Assembly (NCBI RefSeq): GCF_038452265.1
Contig: NZ_CP151843.1
Location: 1,116,001-1,180,000 of the forward strand
Reading direction: 5' to 3'
Source of the DNA: Vibrio diazotrophicus
Lineage (GTDB): Bacteria; Pseudomonadota; Gammaproteobacteria; Enterobacterales; Vibrionaceae
Length of the DNA: 64,000 bases
Shown here: piece after piece, positions 37,051 through 46,789 of the stretch
Layout of the letters: the number at the start of each line of letters is the position of its first letter
How positions within the stretch are numbered: the first letter of the stretch is position 1
The notes under the pieces: model-generated
The model's database searches: none
The model's input: the letters and a program-made list of their open reading frames with translations, nothing else
Told to the model about the DNA's origin: nothing
Program-made: the position numbers and the translations under genes

Positions 37051-37177
37051 TCTTCAACTCTTTCTTTCCCTCGAATTGCCCGGTGTTCAACTAAACCGGG
37101 GTCACACCTTTATTCGGCCCTAGTCATATTTAATTGCGTTATAAGACAGCGTACCTACGCGTGTCTGGGGTAACCAA

Positions 37178-38236
37178 ATGAGTTTAAACGAAACTTTATC
37201 ACTTTCTTTGCCACAATTAGGATGGCGACCTGTTTACCAGCAACAATTAAGCTGGGATGAATTAGAAACGGCAATTCCCGCGCGTATTAGTGAACATCAC
37301 CGGACTGGCTACATTTGTTGGACAGAGAACGGCGAAATTCACTTAGATATTCACGCAAAACTGCCTCCAATGACCGTTGGAGACTGGGTACTGCTCGACC
37401 GCGAAACGAACCAGTTTGTTAAGTTGCTAGACCGCCAGTCGCTTTTTAGTAGAAAAGCCGCAGGTATTAAGTCTTACGAACAACTTATCGCTTCTAATGT
37501 TGATACCGTGTTTATCGTCTCATCGCTCAATCAAGACTTTAATCTCAGTCGAATAGAACGCTATCTGGCTCTTGCGAAAGAAGCTCAAGTAGAGCCTGTT
37601 ATTGTGCTGACTAAAGCCGATCTATGTGACGATGCGGATGACAAAAAACAGCAGGTTCAGGCACTGAATCCAATGCTGTACGTGGAATCTATCAACGCAC
37701 TGTCCAGCGAAAGCTGTCAGAGTTTGAAAGCATGGTGCAAAGTTGGAAAAACGATAGCCGTTATGGGTTCTTCTGGTGTGGGTAAATCTACCTTAGTCAA
37801 TACGCTGATGGGTAGTGACATACAAGAAACCAGTGGTATTCGTGAACACGATAGTAAAGGCCGCCACACAACCACATCACGTTCACTGCTTTCTATGCCT
37901 TCAGGTGCATTGTTACTTGATACGCCAGGAATGAGAGAGCTTCAAATCTCTGATTGTGAACAAGGCATCGAAGAAGTATTTGCAGACGTTGCCAATTTGG
38001 CGGACAAGTGCCGCTTTAGCGATTGCAAACACATTAGCGAGCCGGGTTGTGCCGTTCTAAAAGCGATAGAAAGTGAAGAGCTTGATGAAAGAAGACTGCG
38101 TAACTATCGCAAACTTCTTGCTGAGCAAGCACGCAATAGTGAATCGATTGCGGAAAGGCGTTCCAAAGAGAAAGATTTTCACAAACACGTCAAAAGCGTG
38201 ATGAAGGAAAAACAATCTAGGGAAAAAGGATATTAA
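37178..38236 (+). CDS. rsgA: Ribosome small-subunit-dependent GTPase A (RsgA-type)
   Basis: 352 residues. An N-terminal OB-fold is followed by a circularly permuted GTPase: TKADL (G4) precedes MGSSGVGKSTLVN (G1), then TTTSR and DTPGM (G3). A C-terminal zinc knuckle reads CRFSDCKHISEPGC. RsgA proteins assist late 30S subunit assembly. The sequence is shorter in its basic N-terminal tail than canonical RsgA and may be the second vibrio paralogue. The leader (36970-37177) contains a possible small ORF and two hairpins. Confidence 0.88.
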   Translation: MSLNETLSLSLPQLGWRPVYQQQLSWDELETAIPARISEHHRTGYICWTENGEIHLDIHAKLPPMTVGDWVLLDRETNQFVKLLDRQSLFSRKAAGIKSYEQLIASNVDTVFIVSSLNQDFNLSRIERYLALAKEAQVEPVIVLTKADLCDDADDKKQQVQALNPMLYVESINALSSESCQSLKAWCKVGKTIAVMGSSGVGKSTLVNTLMGSDIQETSGIREHDSKGRHTTTSRSLLSMPSGALLLDTPGMRELQISDCEQGIEEVFADVANLADKCRFSDCKHISEPGCAVLKAIESEELDERRLRNYRKLLAEQARNSESIAERRSKEKDFHKHVKSVMKEKQSREKGY

Positions 38237-38250
38237 TCCAGAATATTAGC

Positions 38251-38279
38251 AAAGGGTGATATTTCACCCTTTATTTTTG
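38251..38279 (+). terminator. Terminator after rsgA
   Basis: Perfect stem AAAGGGTGA / TCACCCTTT with a 4-base loop, followed by ATTTTTG; 15 bases past the stop. Confidence 0.85.
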
Positions 38280-38469
38280 TAAAATATATGCGCTACAAAT
38301 ACGCAACATTTCATCAAAAATGTGTCGAAATTCAACATCTCTGTTAAATATTATTCTATCTATAAATAAATCCTAGACACATTGTCCTGCAACGTTAATA
38401 TTACCCCCCTACAGCAAGTACTGCTGTAAACATTACAATTCAAACTATTTATTCATTGCAGGGATAATT

Positions 38470-39690
38470 ATGCAAAGCAACAATATTTTTGCCCGCTTCG
38501 CTCGTGGCAATCTGGTGCTTCAGATCCTCGTTGGTATCGTTTTAGGTGCTATCGTGGCGACTGTTTCTCCAGATTCTGCGCAAAGTGTTGGCTTACTTGG
38601 TAACCTTTTTGTCGGTGCTCTAAAAGCCGTAGCGCCAGTACTTGTTTTCATCTTGGTAGCCGCGTCGATTGCAAATCAAAAGAAAAACCAACACACATAC
38701 ATGCGTCCTATCGTAGTTTTATACCTACTAGGCACATTTACCGCTGCTTTAACAGCCGTTGTACTTAGCTTCCTTTTCCCAACAACTTTGACACTTGTTG
38801 CGGGCGCTGAAGGTGCAAACCCTCCACAAGGTATTGCAGAAGTACTGAACACCCTTCTATTTAAACTGGTTGATAACCCTGTGAATGCGCTGATGACAGC
38901 GAACTACATCGGTATTTTGGCTTGGGGTGTTGGTTTAGGTTTAGCGTTGCATCATGCATCAGCAACAACAAAAGCAGTGTTTGAAGATCTGAGCCACGGT
39001 GTTTCTCAAATCGTTCGCTTCATCATTCGCCTAGCACCATTCGGTATCTTCGGCCTTGTGGCGTCTACATTTGCGACAACAGGTTTCGGCGCATTGGCGG
39101 GCTATGCTCAGCTTCTTGCGGTTCTACTAGGTGCAATGGCAATTATTGCTCTGATCGTTAACCCATTGATCGTATACGTTAAGACAGGCGAAAACCCATA
39201 CCCACTAGTTCTACAATGTTTGCGTGAAAGTGGTGTAACTGCGTTCTTCACTCGTTCAAGCGCAGCAAACATCCCTGTTAACATGGCTCTTTGTGAGAAG
39301 TTAGATCTGGATGAAGATACTTACTCAGTATCGATTCCTCTAGGTGCAACCATCAACATGGCGGGAGCAGCGATCACGATTACTGTTCTTACACTTGCTG
39401 CTGTAAACACGCTAGGCATTGAAGTTGATCTATTGACTGCTGTACTGCTAAGTGTCGTTGCTGCGGTATCAGCTTGTGGTGCATCAGGCGTTGCTGGTGG
39501 TTCACTGCTTCTGATCCCTCTAGCATGTGGCCTGTTCGGAATTTCAAATGACGTTGCGATGCAAGTTGTTGCTGTTGGCTTCATTATCGGTGTGATTCAA
39601 GATTCTGCTGAAACTGCGCTAAACAGTTCAACGGACGTTGTGTTCACAGCTGCTGTATGTAAAGCAGAGCACAAGAAATCTCAAAAATAA
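38470..39690 (+). CDS. sstT: Serine/threonine:sodium symporter
   Basis: 406 residues of the DAACS (glutamate/aspartate transporter-like) family. Characteristic segments are [20 protein letters not shown] (serine-rich motif of the first reentrant loop) and [20 protein letters not shown], both matching SstT. It imports serine and threonine with Na+. The 233-base upstream region is AT-rich with no operator recognised. A terminator follows. Confidence 0.92.
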   Translation: MQSNNIFARFARGNLVLQILVGIVLGAIVATVSPDSAQSVGLLGNLFVGALKAVAPVLVFILVAASIANQKKNQHTYMRPIVVLYLLGTFTAALTAVVLSFLFPTTLTLVAGAEGANPPQGIAEVLNTLLFKLVDNPVNALMTANYIGILAWGVGLGLALHHASATTKAVFEDLSHGVSQIVRFIIRLAPFGIFGLVASTFATTGFGALAGYAQLLAVLLGAMAIIALIVNPLIVYVKTGENPYPLVLQCLRESGVTAFFTRSSAANIPVNMALCEKLDLDEDTYSVSIPLGATINMAGAAITITVLTLAAVNTLGIEVDLLTAVLLSVVAAVSACGASGVAGGSLLLIPLACGLFGISNDVAMQVVAVGFIIGVIQDSAETALNSSTDVVFTAAVCKAEHKKSQK

Positions 39691-39717
39691 GCAGTAACTA
39701 TAGTTACTCGCCGTTGT

Positions 39718-39750
39718 AAAAAAAATCCGCCTCATTGGGCGGATTTTTTT
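39718..39750. terminator. Bidirectional terminator between sstT and the bactofilin gene
   Basis: AAATCCGCC / GGCGGATTT with a 6-base loop, flanked by an A-run on the left and seven T residues on the right, serving both convergent genes. Confidence 0.9.
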
Positions 39751-39764
39751 ATGACTTTAAATCA

Positions 39765-40235
39765 TTACTTCTTCGCAGCGACTTTAGGTTCGTGATCTTT
39801 CATCTCTTGAACTTTAGTCTCTTGAGCTTTCACTTCTTTCACCTTGTCTGCAAGTTCAACCACTGATTTGTTATCAGTGTTGTTTTCTGCAGGATGAGTA
39901 ACACCATTGAAGCGGCCACCCTGTTCGATACTTAAATCGTCACTGTAGATGGTACCTGTGACCTTACCGCGTCTAAGGATTTCTATTTTAGCTGCGTGGC
40001 AAGTTCCTTCAAACTCGCCGTTAATCACAAGGTGTTTAGCGAAAATTTCACCAACAGCACGACCTGATTCGCTAATGATTAAAGTTTTATCTACGTGAAT
40101 TTCACCTTCAACCGTGCCATCCACTTGCATATTGCTTTCTACCCGGAATTTTCCGTTGATTGAACAGCCCTTTGCAATGAGAGTGGTAGCTGAGTGCTGA
40201 CTCTTAGCTCGACTTGATTTACCAAAGATTCCCAT
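39765..40235 (-). CDS. Bactofilin
   Basis: 156 residues. Residues about 18-120 form the bactofilin (DUF583) right-handed beta-helix with short repeats such as NGKFRVESNMQVDGTVEGE and FEGTCHAAKIEILRRGKVTG. The C-terminal tail is charged and rich in Lys/Glu. Bactofilins polymerise without nucleotide and organise cell-shape or envelope enzymes. AAAGG sits before its ATG, inside the 3' end of the M23 peptidase gene; the two reading frames overlap by 97 bases. The domain begins before the overlap ends, so the overlap is real. Confidence 0.92.
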   Translation of the reverse strand: MGIFGKSSRAKSQHSATTLIAKGCSINGKFRVESNMQVDGTVEGEIHVDKTLIISESGRAVGEIFAKHLVINGEFEGTCHAAKIEILRRGKVTGTIYSDDLSIEQGGRFNGVTHPAENNTDNKSVVELADKVKEVKAQETKVQEMKDHEPKVAAKK

Positions 40236-41086
40236 CGAATACCTTTAACCTCACTAAATATCGTCTCAAAGTTATTTATCCCCCAATGAACAAAAGGCTT
40301 GGGATCTAATGAACGGCCGACGAATCGAATTTCATAATGTAAATGTGGTCCAGAAGAAAGACCGCTGTTGCCCGAATATGCTATCAAGTCACCCTTTTGT
40401 ACAAAGTCGCCACTTTTAACTGCGAACTTTTGTAGATGTGAGAATGAACTGCTGAATCCGTGCATATGCAATAAGCGCAGAAAATTACCCGAGCCTTGAT
40501 TACTCCTACGGGTGATTTCCACAACACCATCTGCTGGTGCATAAATTGGAGTCCCAGTATTTACCGCGAAATCTTGGCCTCTGTGGAATGCTGTTTTACC
40601 CGTAACTGGATGAACCCTTTTACCATAACTAGACGAAATTCGTCCTTTTTGTACAGGAGAACCGCTTGGAATTTGAGTCAACATCACCATCCTGACCGAT
40701 GATGTAATTGCAGCCGTATCTAAACGAGACTCCAATTCGGAAGATGTCTCTCCCATTCCGAGCACTTTCTCAAGGTCACCTAGCTTATCTGAAACAAGCT
40801 GTATTTTTTCTTCGCGCTCCAGCAAGTCTCCCTCTAAACTGGCTTTCAAACTTTTAAGGGAAGAAACTTCCTCAGACAGTGTTAATGATTTATTTTCCAA
40901 CTCAATCTGCTTTAAGCGCGCAAAATATGCATCGTTTACCAGCTTATAAATAAATGCTCCTGTGGCAAGCACACTGGCAATAAGCAAATAACCAACACCT
41001 TTCAAGCAGTACCGATAGAGCTTCCCGAGATGGAAATGCCGTGTTCCGTTAATAGACGAAACGGAAACTATTACGTTCTCTTTCAT
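40139..41086 (-). CDS. M23-family (LytM) peptidoglycan metallopeptidase
   Basis: 315 residues: short cytoplasmic N-terminus, one membrane helix (about residues 30-48), a coiled-coil (about 55-110), and a LytM domain with zinc ligands in HRGQDFA and HLHYE. It cleaves peptide cross-links or stem peptides of murein in the periplasm. Pairing of an M23 peptidase with a bactofilin is known from cell-shape systems such as Helicobacter Csd/CcmA. Its last 32 codons overlap the bactofilin gene. Confidence 0.92.
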   Translation of the reverse strand: MKENVIVSVSSINGTRHFHLGKLYRYCLKGVGYLLIASVLATGAFIYKLVNDAYFARLKQIELENKSLTLSEEVSSLKSLKASLEGDLLEREEKIQLVSDKLGDLEKVLGMGETSSELESRLDTAAITSSVRMVMLTQIPSGSPVQKGRISSSYGKRVHPVTGKTAFHRGQDFAVNTGTPIYAPADGVVEITRRSNQGSGNFLRLLHMHGFSSSFSHLQKFAVKSGDFVQKGDLIAYSGNSGLSSGPHLHYEIRFVGRSLDPKPFVHWGINNFETIFSEVKGIRWESLVNQVELRVSTQLPLSLQRAVQSTENSG

Positions 41087-41583
41087 TCACAAATTCTAGT
41101 GTCCATATTGAAAGTGGCGGAATTCTAGCAAGGAAATGCAACTGGCTAAACCACTTGGTTGCCGTAGTTGCTTCCAATTCACACTTCTTAGCGACTTTTT
41201 CTTGTTATTAATCATTCATGAAATGCAAATAGATATGAAACTAAGTGACTGATTTACTTTAGTGTTTACTCATATTAGTGCACATTTATGCTAATAAGAG
41301 AAACCCAAGATTAAGATTCTACCCACAAACGAATCAGAGCATGGCGTTAAGTTACCCCTGCAAACCTACAACTGATTGCTTTCTATTTAAACAAAAACAT
41401 GAGGGCACAAATATACAACAAAGCACATAAATACCGCATGAAACTTATCCGCTTCATTGCCAACTTGAGAATACCCAAAAACCAAATCTGGCTGCTTTTT
41501 GTACATCATAATTCCTGTATCTAAATTACAAATATCTCATTAATTATTTTTCCAATTTATTTCAAAGTGTGAAATAAATACAC

Positions 41584-41605
41584 AAGCGTGACTAATATCA
41601 CTCTA
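41584..41605. promoter_or_regulatory. CRP-like site upstream of mtlA
   Basis: GTGA-CTAATA-TCAC (41588-41601) is a perfect 4+6+4 dyad of the CRP consensus. It lies 330-350 bases before mtlA, consistent with a long leader; carbon-source control of mannitol genes by CRP is well established in enterobacteria and vibrios. Confidence 0.6.
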
Positions 41606-41812
41606 AAAATCTTACCAAGTCCTTAATTTGGCAAATATGTGATACAAGTCTACTTATTTAAAAATGATTTTTTACCCACAACGAGATGTTGATCATTTAA
41701 TATTTATTGACATTTATTAAATGAACAATTTGTAGCAAAATTACATAGTAGAAAAATGAAGAAGATCACAAAGAATTTATTTGAAGGGCATCAATTATGA
41801 TTGGTTGATCAC

Positions 41813-41932
41813 AAAAAACCCGTTCTCAGAGCCAACTAGAAATTGTGTGGTAAATTTATTGAGTGTTATTCAATCAGCGGTTTTGGCGAACCGTTACTAC
41901 AACAAAACTAATCAGAACATCGAACGGGGTAA
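41813..41932 (-). ncRNA. Candidate MtlS-like antisense RNA over the mtlA leader
   Basis: On the minus strand the segment from about 41932 begins near ACCCCGTTCG and ends GAACGGGTTTTTT at 41813: CCCGTTC and GAACGGG pair to close a stem followed by six T residues, giving an RNA of about 120 nt fully complementary to the mtlA leader. V. cholerae is known to make a 120-nt antisense RNA, MtlS, from this location that represses mtlA. The 5' end is inferred, not seen, and no promoter was scored. Confidence 0.5.
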
Positions 41933-41936
41933 ACTT

Positions 41937-43829
41937 ATGTTATCACCAGAAGCAAAGGTCAAGGTACAAAATTTTGGCCGATTCCTTTCTAATATGGTAA
42001 TGCCGAACATCGGCGCATTTATCGCTTGGGGCTTTATTACAGCACTATTCATTCCTACTGGCTGGATTCCAAATGAAACACTATCCAGCATGGTCGGTCC
42101 TATGATCACTTACTTGCTACCGCTACTTATCGGTTATACCGGTGGTAAAATGGTTGCAGGCGATCGTGGTGCAGTTGTTGGTGCAGTAACCACTATGGGT
42201 GTCATCGTTGGTACTGACATTCCAATGTTCATGGGTGCAATGATTGCAGGTCCTCTGGGCGCTGTTGCTATCAAGAAATTCGACCAAGCTGTTCACGGTA
42301 AAGTGAAAAGCGGCTTCGAAATGCTAGTGAACAACTTCTCTGCTGGTATCATCGGTATGATCTGCGCAATCATTGCGTACTTGGTTATCGGTCCTGCAGT
42401 GAAAGTACTTTCTACTGGCCTTGCTGCTGGCGTAAACACTCTAGTTGAATCAGGTTTACTACCTCTTACTTCACTTTTTGTTGAGCCTGCTAAAATCCTA
42501 TTCCTGAACAATGCGATTAACCACGGTATCTTCTCACCACTTGGTATTCAGCAGTCTGAGGAACTAGGTAAGTCAATCTTCTTCTTAATCGAAGCTAACC
42601 CAGGCCCAGGTCTTGGTCTACTTATCGCTTACATGGTATTCGGTAAAGGTAGTGCTAAACAATCAGCGGCTGGTGCTTCAATCATCCACTTCCTAGGTGG
42701 TATTCACGAGATCTACTTCCCATACGTACTTATGAACCCACGTCTAATCATCGCTGTAATTGCTGGTGGTATGACTGGTGTATTCACTAACGTATTGTTC
42801 GATTCTGGTCTTGTATCTCCAGCATCTCCTGGTTCTATCTTCGCAGTTCTACTGATGACACCAAAATCTGCATTCACTGGCGTTATCCTATCAGTAATCT
42901 GTTCAGCAGCTGTTTCATTCTTTGTTGCATCACTACTGATGAAAACTCAGAAGCAAACAACTGAAGATGACGATTCTCTAGAGCAAGCAACTAGCCAAAT
43001 GCAAGGCATGAAAGCGTCTTCTAAAGGTCAAAACCCAGTTGCTGCAAACATCGACATGAGTGCAGTTCGTAAAATCATCGTAGCTTGTGACGCCGGTATG
43101 GGTTCAAGTGCGATGGGTGCGAGCCTGCTACGTAAGAAAGTTGATGCTGCAAAACTAGATATCGAAGTAACAAACCTAGCAATTAACAACCTTCCAAACG
43201 ATGTAGATATCGTTGTCACTCACCGTGATCTTACAGACCGTGCACGTAAACATGCGGCTAATGCTAAGCACATTTCGCTATCAAACTTCCTTGATAACGC
43301 TTTGTACGACAACTTGGTTGCAGAACTTACCACGGCTAAAGAGGGCGCTCTAAAAAAGCCTGAAACACCAGCAAACACTAACTCTAGTGAAGACAAAACA
43401 CTAAAGCTATCCAATGAAAACATCTTCTTGGGCTTAACTCCGAAGAGCAAAGAAGAAGTGATCAAGTTTGCTGGTGAACAACTTGTAAGACTGGGCAATG
43501 TAGCACCTGAGTATGTCGAAGGCATGCTAGCTCGAGAGCAACTGGTGTCTACATATCTGGGTGAGTCCATCGCCGTTCCTCACGGAACTATCGAAGCTAA
43601 GCAATACGTTAAGAAAACCGGCATCGTCTTTTGCCAATTCCCTGAAGGTATTCAGTGGGGTGAAGACGAAGATGATGTAGCGAAATTGGTTATCGGTATT
43701 GCTGCGCAAGGTGATGAACATATTCAAGTTATCACTGCTATCACCAACTCACTTGATGACGAAGAAGCCATCGAGTGTTTGAAGACCACAACTAACCCTG
43801 GTGATGTTCTTCGTATATTAAATGGCTAA
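41937..43829 (+). CDS. mtlA: Mannitol-specific PTS enzyme IICBA
   Basis: 630 residues from the ATG at 41937, which has CGGGG upstream and gives the family N-terminus MLSPEAKVKVQNFGRFLSN. EIIC (about 1-340) carries the mannitol channel (ANPGPGLGLLIAYM, GGIHEIYFPYV). EIIB (about 375-470) has the phosphorylated Cys384 in CDAGMGSSAMG. EIIA (about 490-630) has His549 in VPHGTIEAK. It imports mannitol as mannitol 1-phosphate. The ribosome-binding site can pair with an upstream leader segment and is opposite a probable antisense RNA. A hairpin terminator separates it from mtlD. Confidence 0.95.
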   Translation: MLSPEAKVKVQNFGRFLSNMVMPNIGAFIAWGFITALFIPTGWIPNETLSSMVGPMITYLLPLLIGYTGGKMVAGDRGAVVGAVTTMGVIVGTDIPMFMGAMIAGPLGAVAIKKFDQAVHGKVKSGFEMLVNNFSAGIIGMICAIIAYLVIGPAVKVLSTGLAAGVNTLVESGLLPLTSLFVEPAKILFLNNAINHGIFSPLGIQQSEELGKSIFFLIEANPGPGLGLLIAYMVFGKGSAKQSAAGASIIHFLGGIHEIYFPYVLMNPRLIIAVIAGGMTGVFTNVLFDSGLVSPASPGSIFAVLLMTPKSAFTGVILSVICSAAVSFFVASLLMKTQKQTTEDDDSLEQATSQMQGMKASSKGQNPVAANIDMSAVRKIIVACDAGMGSSAMGASLLRKKVDAAKLDIEVTNLAINNLPNDVDIVVTHRDLTDRARKHAANAKHISLSNFLDNALYDNLVAELTTAKEGALKKPETPANTNSSEDKTLKLSNENIFLGLTPKSKEEVIKFAGEQLVRLGNVAPEYVEGMLAREQLVSTYLGESIAVPHGTIEAKQYVKKTGIVFCQFPEGIQWGEDEDDVAKLVIGIAAQGDEHIQVITAITNSLDDEEAIECLKTTTNPGDVLRILNG

Positions 43830-43865
43830 TTAGCGATTTGAGCCATGCTCCTACACGATGAACTT

Positions 43866-43897
43866 AAGGCCGGTCTCCCCCCGACTGGCCTTCTTTT
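43866..43897 (+). terminator. Terminator/attenuator between mtlA and mtlD
   Basis: AAGGCCGGTC / GACTGGCCTT with a C-rich loop, followed by CTTTT. It probably reduces, rather than stops, transcription into mtlD. Confidence 0.75.
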
Positions 43898-43923
43898 AAA
43901 TTTGAATTTTTGGAAGGTATGTT

Positions 43924-45069
43924 ATGAAAGCGTTGCATTTTGGTGCCGGCAACATTGGCCGCGGTTTTATTGGTAAGTTACTCGCAGACGCAAACATTCA
44001 CGTTACATTCACAGACGTCAATCAGGTGGTTGTAAATGCACTGATTGAACGAAAGGAATATCCTGTAAAAGTAGTAGGCGCTGATTGCGTTACAGAGATT
44101 GTAACCGGTGTCACTGCTATTAATTCTAATGACCCAGCGGTAGTCGACTGTATTGAAGAAGCAGATATTATTACTACTGCGGTTGGACCTACAGTTTTAA
44201 GAATCATTGCAAAAACATTAGCTCAGGGGCTTGAAAAAAGAGTCAAGAGCGGTAAGACTTCGCCTCTAAATATTATTGCCTGTGAAAACATGGTACGTGG
44301 CACCACTCAGCTAAAAGAAGCCGTATTTGAGCTTCTAGCAGATGATGTGAAGCCACAAGTAGAACAGTTTGTTGGTTTTGTTGACTCAGCTGTAGACCGT
44401 ATCGTTCCGCCAGCAGAAGACGGAGAAACCGATCCTCTGGCAGTAACGGTAGAAACATTCAGCGAGTGGATTGTCGACGAGACTCAGTTTAAAGGCGACA
44501 TCCCTAACATTCCTGGTATGGAATGCACAGACAACCTAATGGCATTTGTAGAGCGTAAGCTGTTTACCCTGAATACAGGTCACTGTGTGACGGCTTATTT
44601 AGGTAACATTGCCGGCCACAAAACCATCCGTGAAGCCATCGAAGATCCTGCTATTCGTAGCGAAGTGAAACAAGCGATGGAAGAGAGCGGTGAAGTACTG
44701 ATTAATCGTTACGGGTTTGAAAGAGAAAAACACGCAGCCTATATCGAAAAGATTCTAGGACGTTTTGCGAATCCTTACCTTGTTGACGAAGTGGATCGCG
44801 TTGGTCGCCAACCAATCAGAAAATTGGGGCCAAATGATCGACTCATTAAACCTTTGCTCGGTACCATTGAGTACAACGTAGCAAATGGCACTCTACTAAA
44901 AGGCGTAGCGGCTGCACTGAAATACACTAATGACAGTGACCCGCAAGCAGTAGAACTGCAAGCATCTCTTCAAGACGTGGGCGTGAAAAAGACTCTAGCG
45001 CATTACACGGGTTTGAATGAGAACAGCAAAGAAATACAACAAATTGAAGCTTTATACGCTCAACTTTAA
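43924..45069 (+). CDS. mtlD: Mannitol-1-phosphate 5-dehydrogenase
   Basis: 381 residues. The NAD-binding N-terminus is [20 protein letters not shown]; the catalytic-domain signature includes [20 protein letters not shown] with the conserved Lys. It oxidises mannitol 1-phosphate to fructose 6-phosphate with NAD. It is 94 bases after mtlA, and GGAAGGT precedes the ATG. Confidence 0.95.
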   Translation: MKALHFGAGNIGRGFIGKLLADANIHVTFTDVNQVVVNALIERKEYPVKVVGADCVTEIVTGVTAINSNDPAVVDCIEEADIITTAVGPTVLRIIAKTLAQGLEKRVKSGKTSPLNIIACENMVRGTTQLKEAVFELLADDVKPQVEQFVGFVDSAVDRIVPPAEDGETDPLAVTVETFSEWIVDETQFKGDIPNIPGMECTDNLMAFVERKLFTLNTGHCVTAYLGNIAGHKTIREAIEDPAIRSEVKQAMEESGEVLINRYGFEREKHAAYIEKILGRFANPYLVDEVDRVGRQPIRKLGPNDRLIKPLLGTIEYNVANGTLLKGVAAALKYTNDSDPQAVELQASLQDVGVKKTLAHYTGLNENSKEIQQIEALYAQL

Positions 45070-45103
45070 AAGAAAGAGTGAACGTTATATAAAGCGACAA
45101 CTT

Positions 45104-45128
45104 TAGAGGGCTGGCGTTCAGCCCTCTA
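45104..45128 (+). other. Intercistronic hairpin between mtlD and mtlR
   Basis: Perfect 10-bp stem TAGAGGGCTG / CAGCCCTCTA with loop GCGTT and no T-run. It may act as an RNA-stability or differential-expression element within the operon. Confidence 0.6.
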
Positions 45129-45153
45129 GCCCAAAATTCGATTAGAACATTAT

Positions 45154-45684
45154 ATGGTAAACACAATTAACGAAACTGAAATATTAGAACGATTGAATGA
45201 TGCTCCTTCCGTTCGTGGTTATTTCATTGCTGCCGTAGAGATATTCAGTGATGCCATAAACGATCTGATGGAAAGGATTTTTCGTAAAGATAATTTCGCT
45301 GTTCAATCTGTAGTAGGCCCACTACTGCACGATACAGGTCCATTAGGAAATCGTTCTGTCAGACTCAAACTGCTTTATGGTTTGGGCGTTGTTGCGGATG
45401 ATGTGTACCATGATATTGAGTGCTTTATCAAAATTCGTAACCAACTGAATAAAGACGGTTCAGAGTATACCTTTACCGATCCAAACATCGTTGCTCAAAT
45501 CAAAGAACTGAACCTCGTGAAAAAGTCGGGCATGGTTCCTTTTGACGCAATGGATCCAGACCTAGACATCGACTTAGACTTTTACCATCTGCAGCTTCAA
45601 CGCCAGCAACAGATGATTAAATCCGGCTTATCTCTAGCGATCATTGAAATATGCAATGACCTCAACAAAGAGAGCCCTTTTTAA
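45154..45684 (+). CDS. mtlR: Mannitol operon repressor
   Basis: 176 residues. The all-helical MtlR fold includes AVQSVVGPLLHDTGPLGNRSVRLKLLYGLG (VVGPLLHDTGPLGNRSVRLK visible) and IRNQLNKDG. MtlR represses mtl gene expression in E. coli and V. cholerae without an obvious helix-turn-helix. Its position after mtlA-mtlD is the usual one. It starts 84 bases after mtlD, beyond a strong hairpin. Confidence 0.92.
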   Translation: MVNTINETEILERLNDAPSVRGYFIAAVEIFSDAINDLMERIFRKDNFAVQSVVGPLLHDTGPLGNRSVRLKLLYGLGVVADDVYHDIECFIKIRNQLNKDGSEYTFTDPNIVAQIKELNLVKKSGMVPFDAMDPDLDIDLDFYHLQLQRQQQMIKSGLSLAIIEICNDLNKESPF

Positions 45685-45795
45685 ACAACTGTCTACAGTT
45701 AATGCCCTCACATTCCCACTTTTAAATCATGACACTACCGTTTTTTCATCAGCATGTTAGCCTTCTGGCCATTATTCGTTAAATGAGAACGTGCA

Positions 45796-46722
45796 ATGAA
45801 AATCGGTATTATTGGCCTAGGTGATATCGCGCAAAAGGCCTATCTCCCTGTAATCACATCCATTCCTGACATCGAACTCGTATTCTGTACTCGTAACGAA
45901 CAGGCGCTTAAGACACTCGCAAATCAATACCGCGTTTCATCGTACTGTCGTGATTACAAAGAGCTACTTGGCTTTAATGTTGATGCCGTAATGATCCATG
46001 CTGCAACGGCCATTCATCCTGAAATCGCCAGTTTCTTTCTCAGCCACGGAATCCCGACATTTGTAGATAAACCATTGGCTGACAGCGCTCAAGCATGCGA
46101 AACACTTTACCAGTTAGCAGAAAAGCACAATCAGCCTCTGTATGTCGGTTTTAACCGCCGCCATATACCGCTGTTCAATCAACATTTGTCAGGCTTGCAT
46201 CAGGGTACTCTCGACAACTTGCGCGCCCTTCGTTGGGAAAAACATCGCTACAACTTAACGGGCGATATTCGAACCTTTATTTTCGATGACTTTATCCACT
46301 CTCTAGACAGCGTAAACCTGTTCGCAAAAGCCGATCTGCAAGATGTGTATGTCACGCATCAAATGTCTGGTAATAAACTGGCCCGTATTGATGTGCAATG
46401 GCAGCATGGCGAAACACTATTGCATGCTTCAATGAATCGTCAGTATGGCATCACAGGAGAACGTATACAGGCTCATTTGGTCAATGAAGCGTATGAGTTT
46501 GACTCCTTCGTTTCAGGTACTCGCTGGGCGAACAACCAACAAACCTCACTGTCACTCAAAGACTGGACACCCATGTTAGAAAGCAAAGGCTTTGCACACA
46601 TGATTAAAGACTGGATAAGCGTTGTGGAGAAAGGCTCAATTTCAACATCCGTCATCGAGCGTAATCTTGCCAGCCACCAGCTAGCAGAAGCTCTTTATAA
46701 TAAAATTCACAGTTCGCTCTAA
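45796..46722 (+). CDS. Gfo/Idh/MocA-family oxidoreductase, MviM-like
   Basis: 308 residues. The Rossmann start IGIIGLGDIAQKAYLPVI, VDKPLADS (with the catalytic Lys) and VGFNRRHIPLFNQ match E. coli MviM in order and length. It is an NAD(P)-dependent dehydrogenase of unknown substrate. A 58-codon gene follows after 67 bases. Confidence 0.85.
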   Translation: MKIGIIGLGDIAQKAYLPVITSIPDIELVFCTRNEQALKTLANQYRVSSYCRDYKELLGFNVDAVMIHAATAIHPEIASFFLSHGIPTFVDKPLADSAQACETLYQLAEKHNQPLYVGFNRRHIPLFNQHLSGLHQGTLDNLRALRWEKHRYNLTGDIRTFIFDDFIHSLDSVNLFAKADLQDVYVTHQMSGNKLARIDVQWQHGETLLHASMNRQYGITGERIQAHLVNEAYEFDSFVSGTRWANNQQTSLSLKDWTPMLESKGFAHMIKDWISVVEKGSISTSVIERNLASHQLAEALYNKIHSSL

Positions 46723-46789
46723 AAAGATCTGTATCGCCTATACTTAACTCGTTGCCACTCTATTCCTAGACTGCACAACGGGAGGGTAT

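Larger units (their letters stand above)
41087..41936. other. Long mtlA upstream region and leader
   Basis: 850 AT-rich bases between the divergent M23 gene and mtlA. It contains a CRP-like site (41584-41605), a perfect 9-bp inverted repeat CATTTAATA / TATTAAATG (41694-41723) that could be an operator, a 14-codon open frame with no clear Shine-Dalgarno (41756-41800), and a folded leader in which CCCGTTC (41819-41825) can pair with GAACGGG (41922-41928) next to the mtlA start. The stretch 41087-41560 shows no gene. Confidence 0.6.

Noticed and set aside
40496..40702. Open frame antisense to the M23 peptidase gene
   Set aside because: Shadow of a conserved coding region on the opposite strand.
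41756..41800. 14-codon open frame in the mtlA leader
   Set aside because: Starts at ATG but lacks a Shine-Dalgarno; kept only as a remark in the leader description.
41781..41936. In-frame 52-codon N-terminal extension of mtlA
   Set aside because: The extension is not like any MtlA N-terminus, has no Shine-Dalgarno at its TTG-type start, and covers the folded leader; ATG 41937 has CGGGG and puts the EIIB phosphorylated Cys at 384, as in E. coli MtlA.
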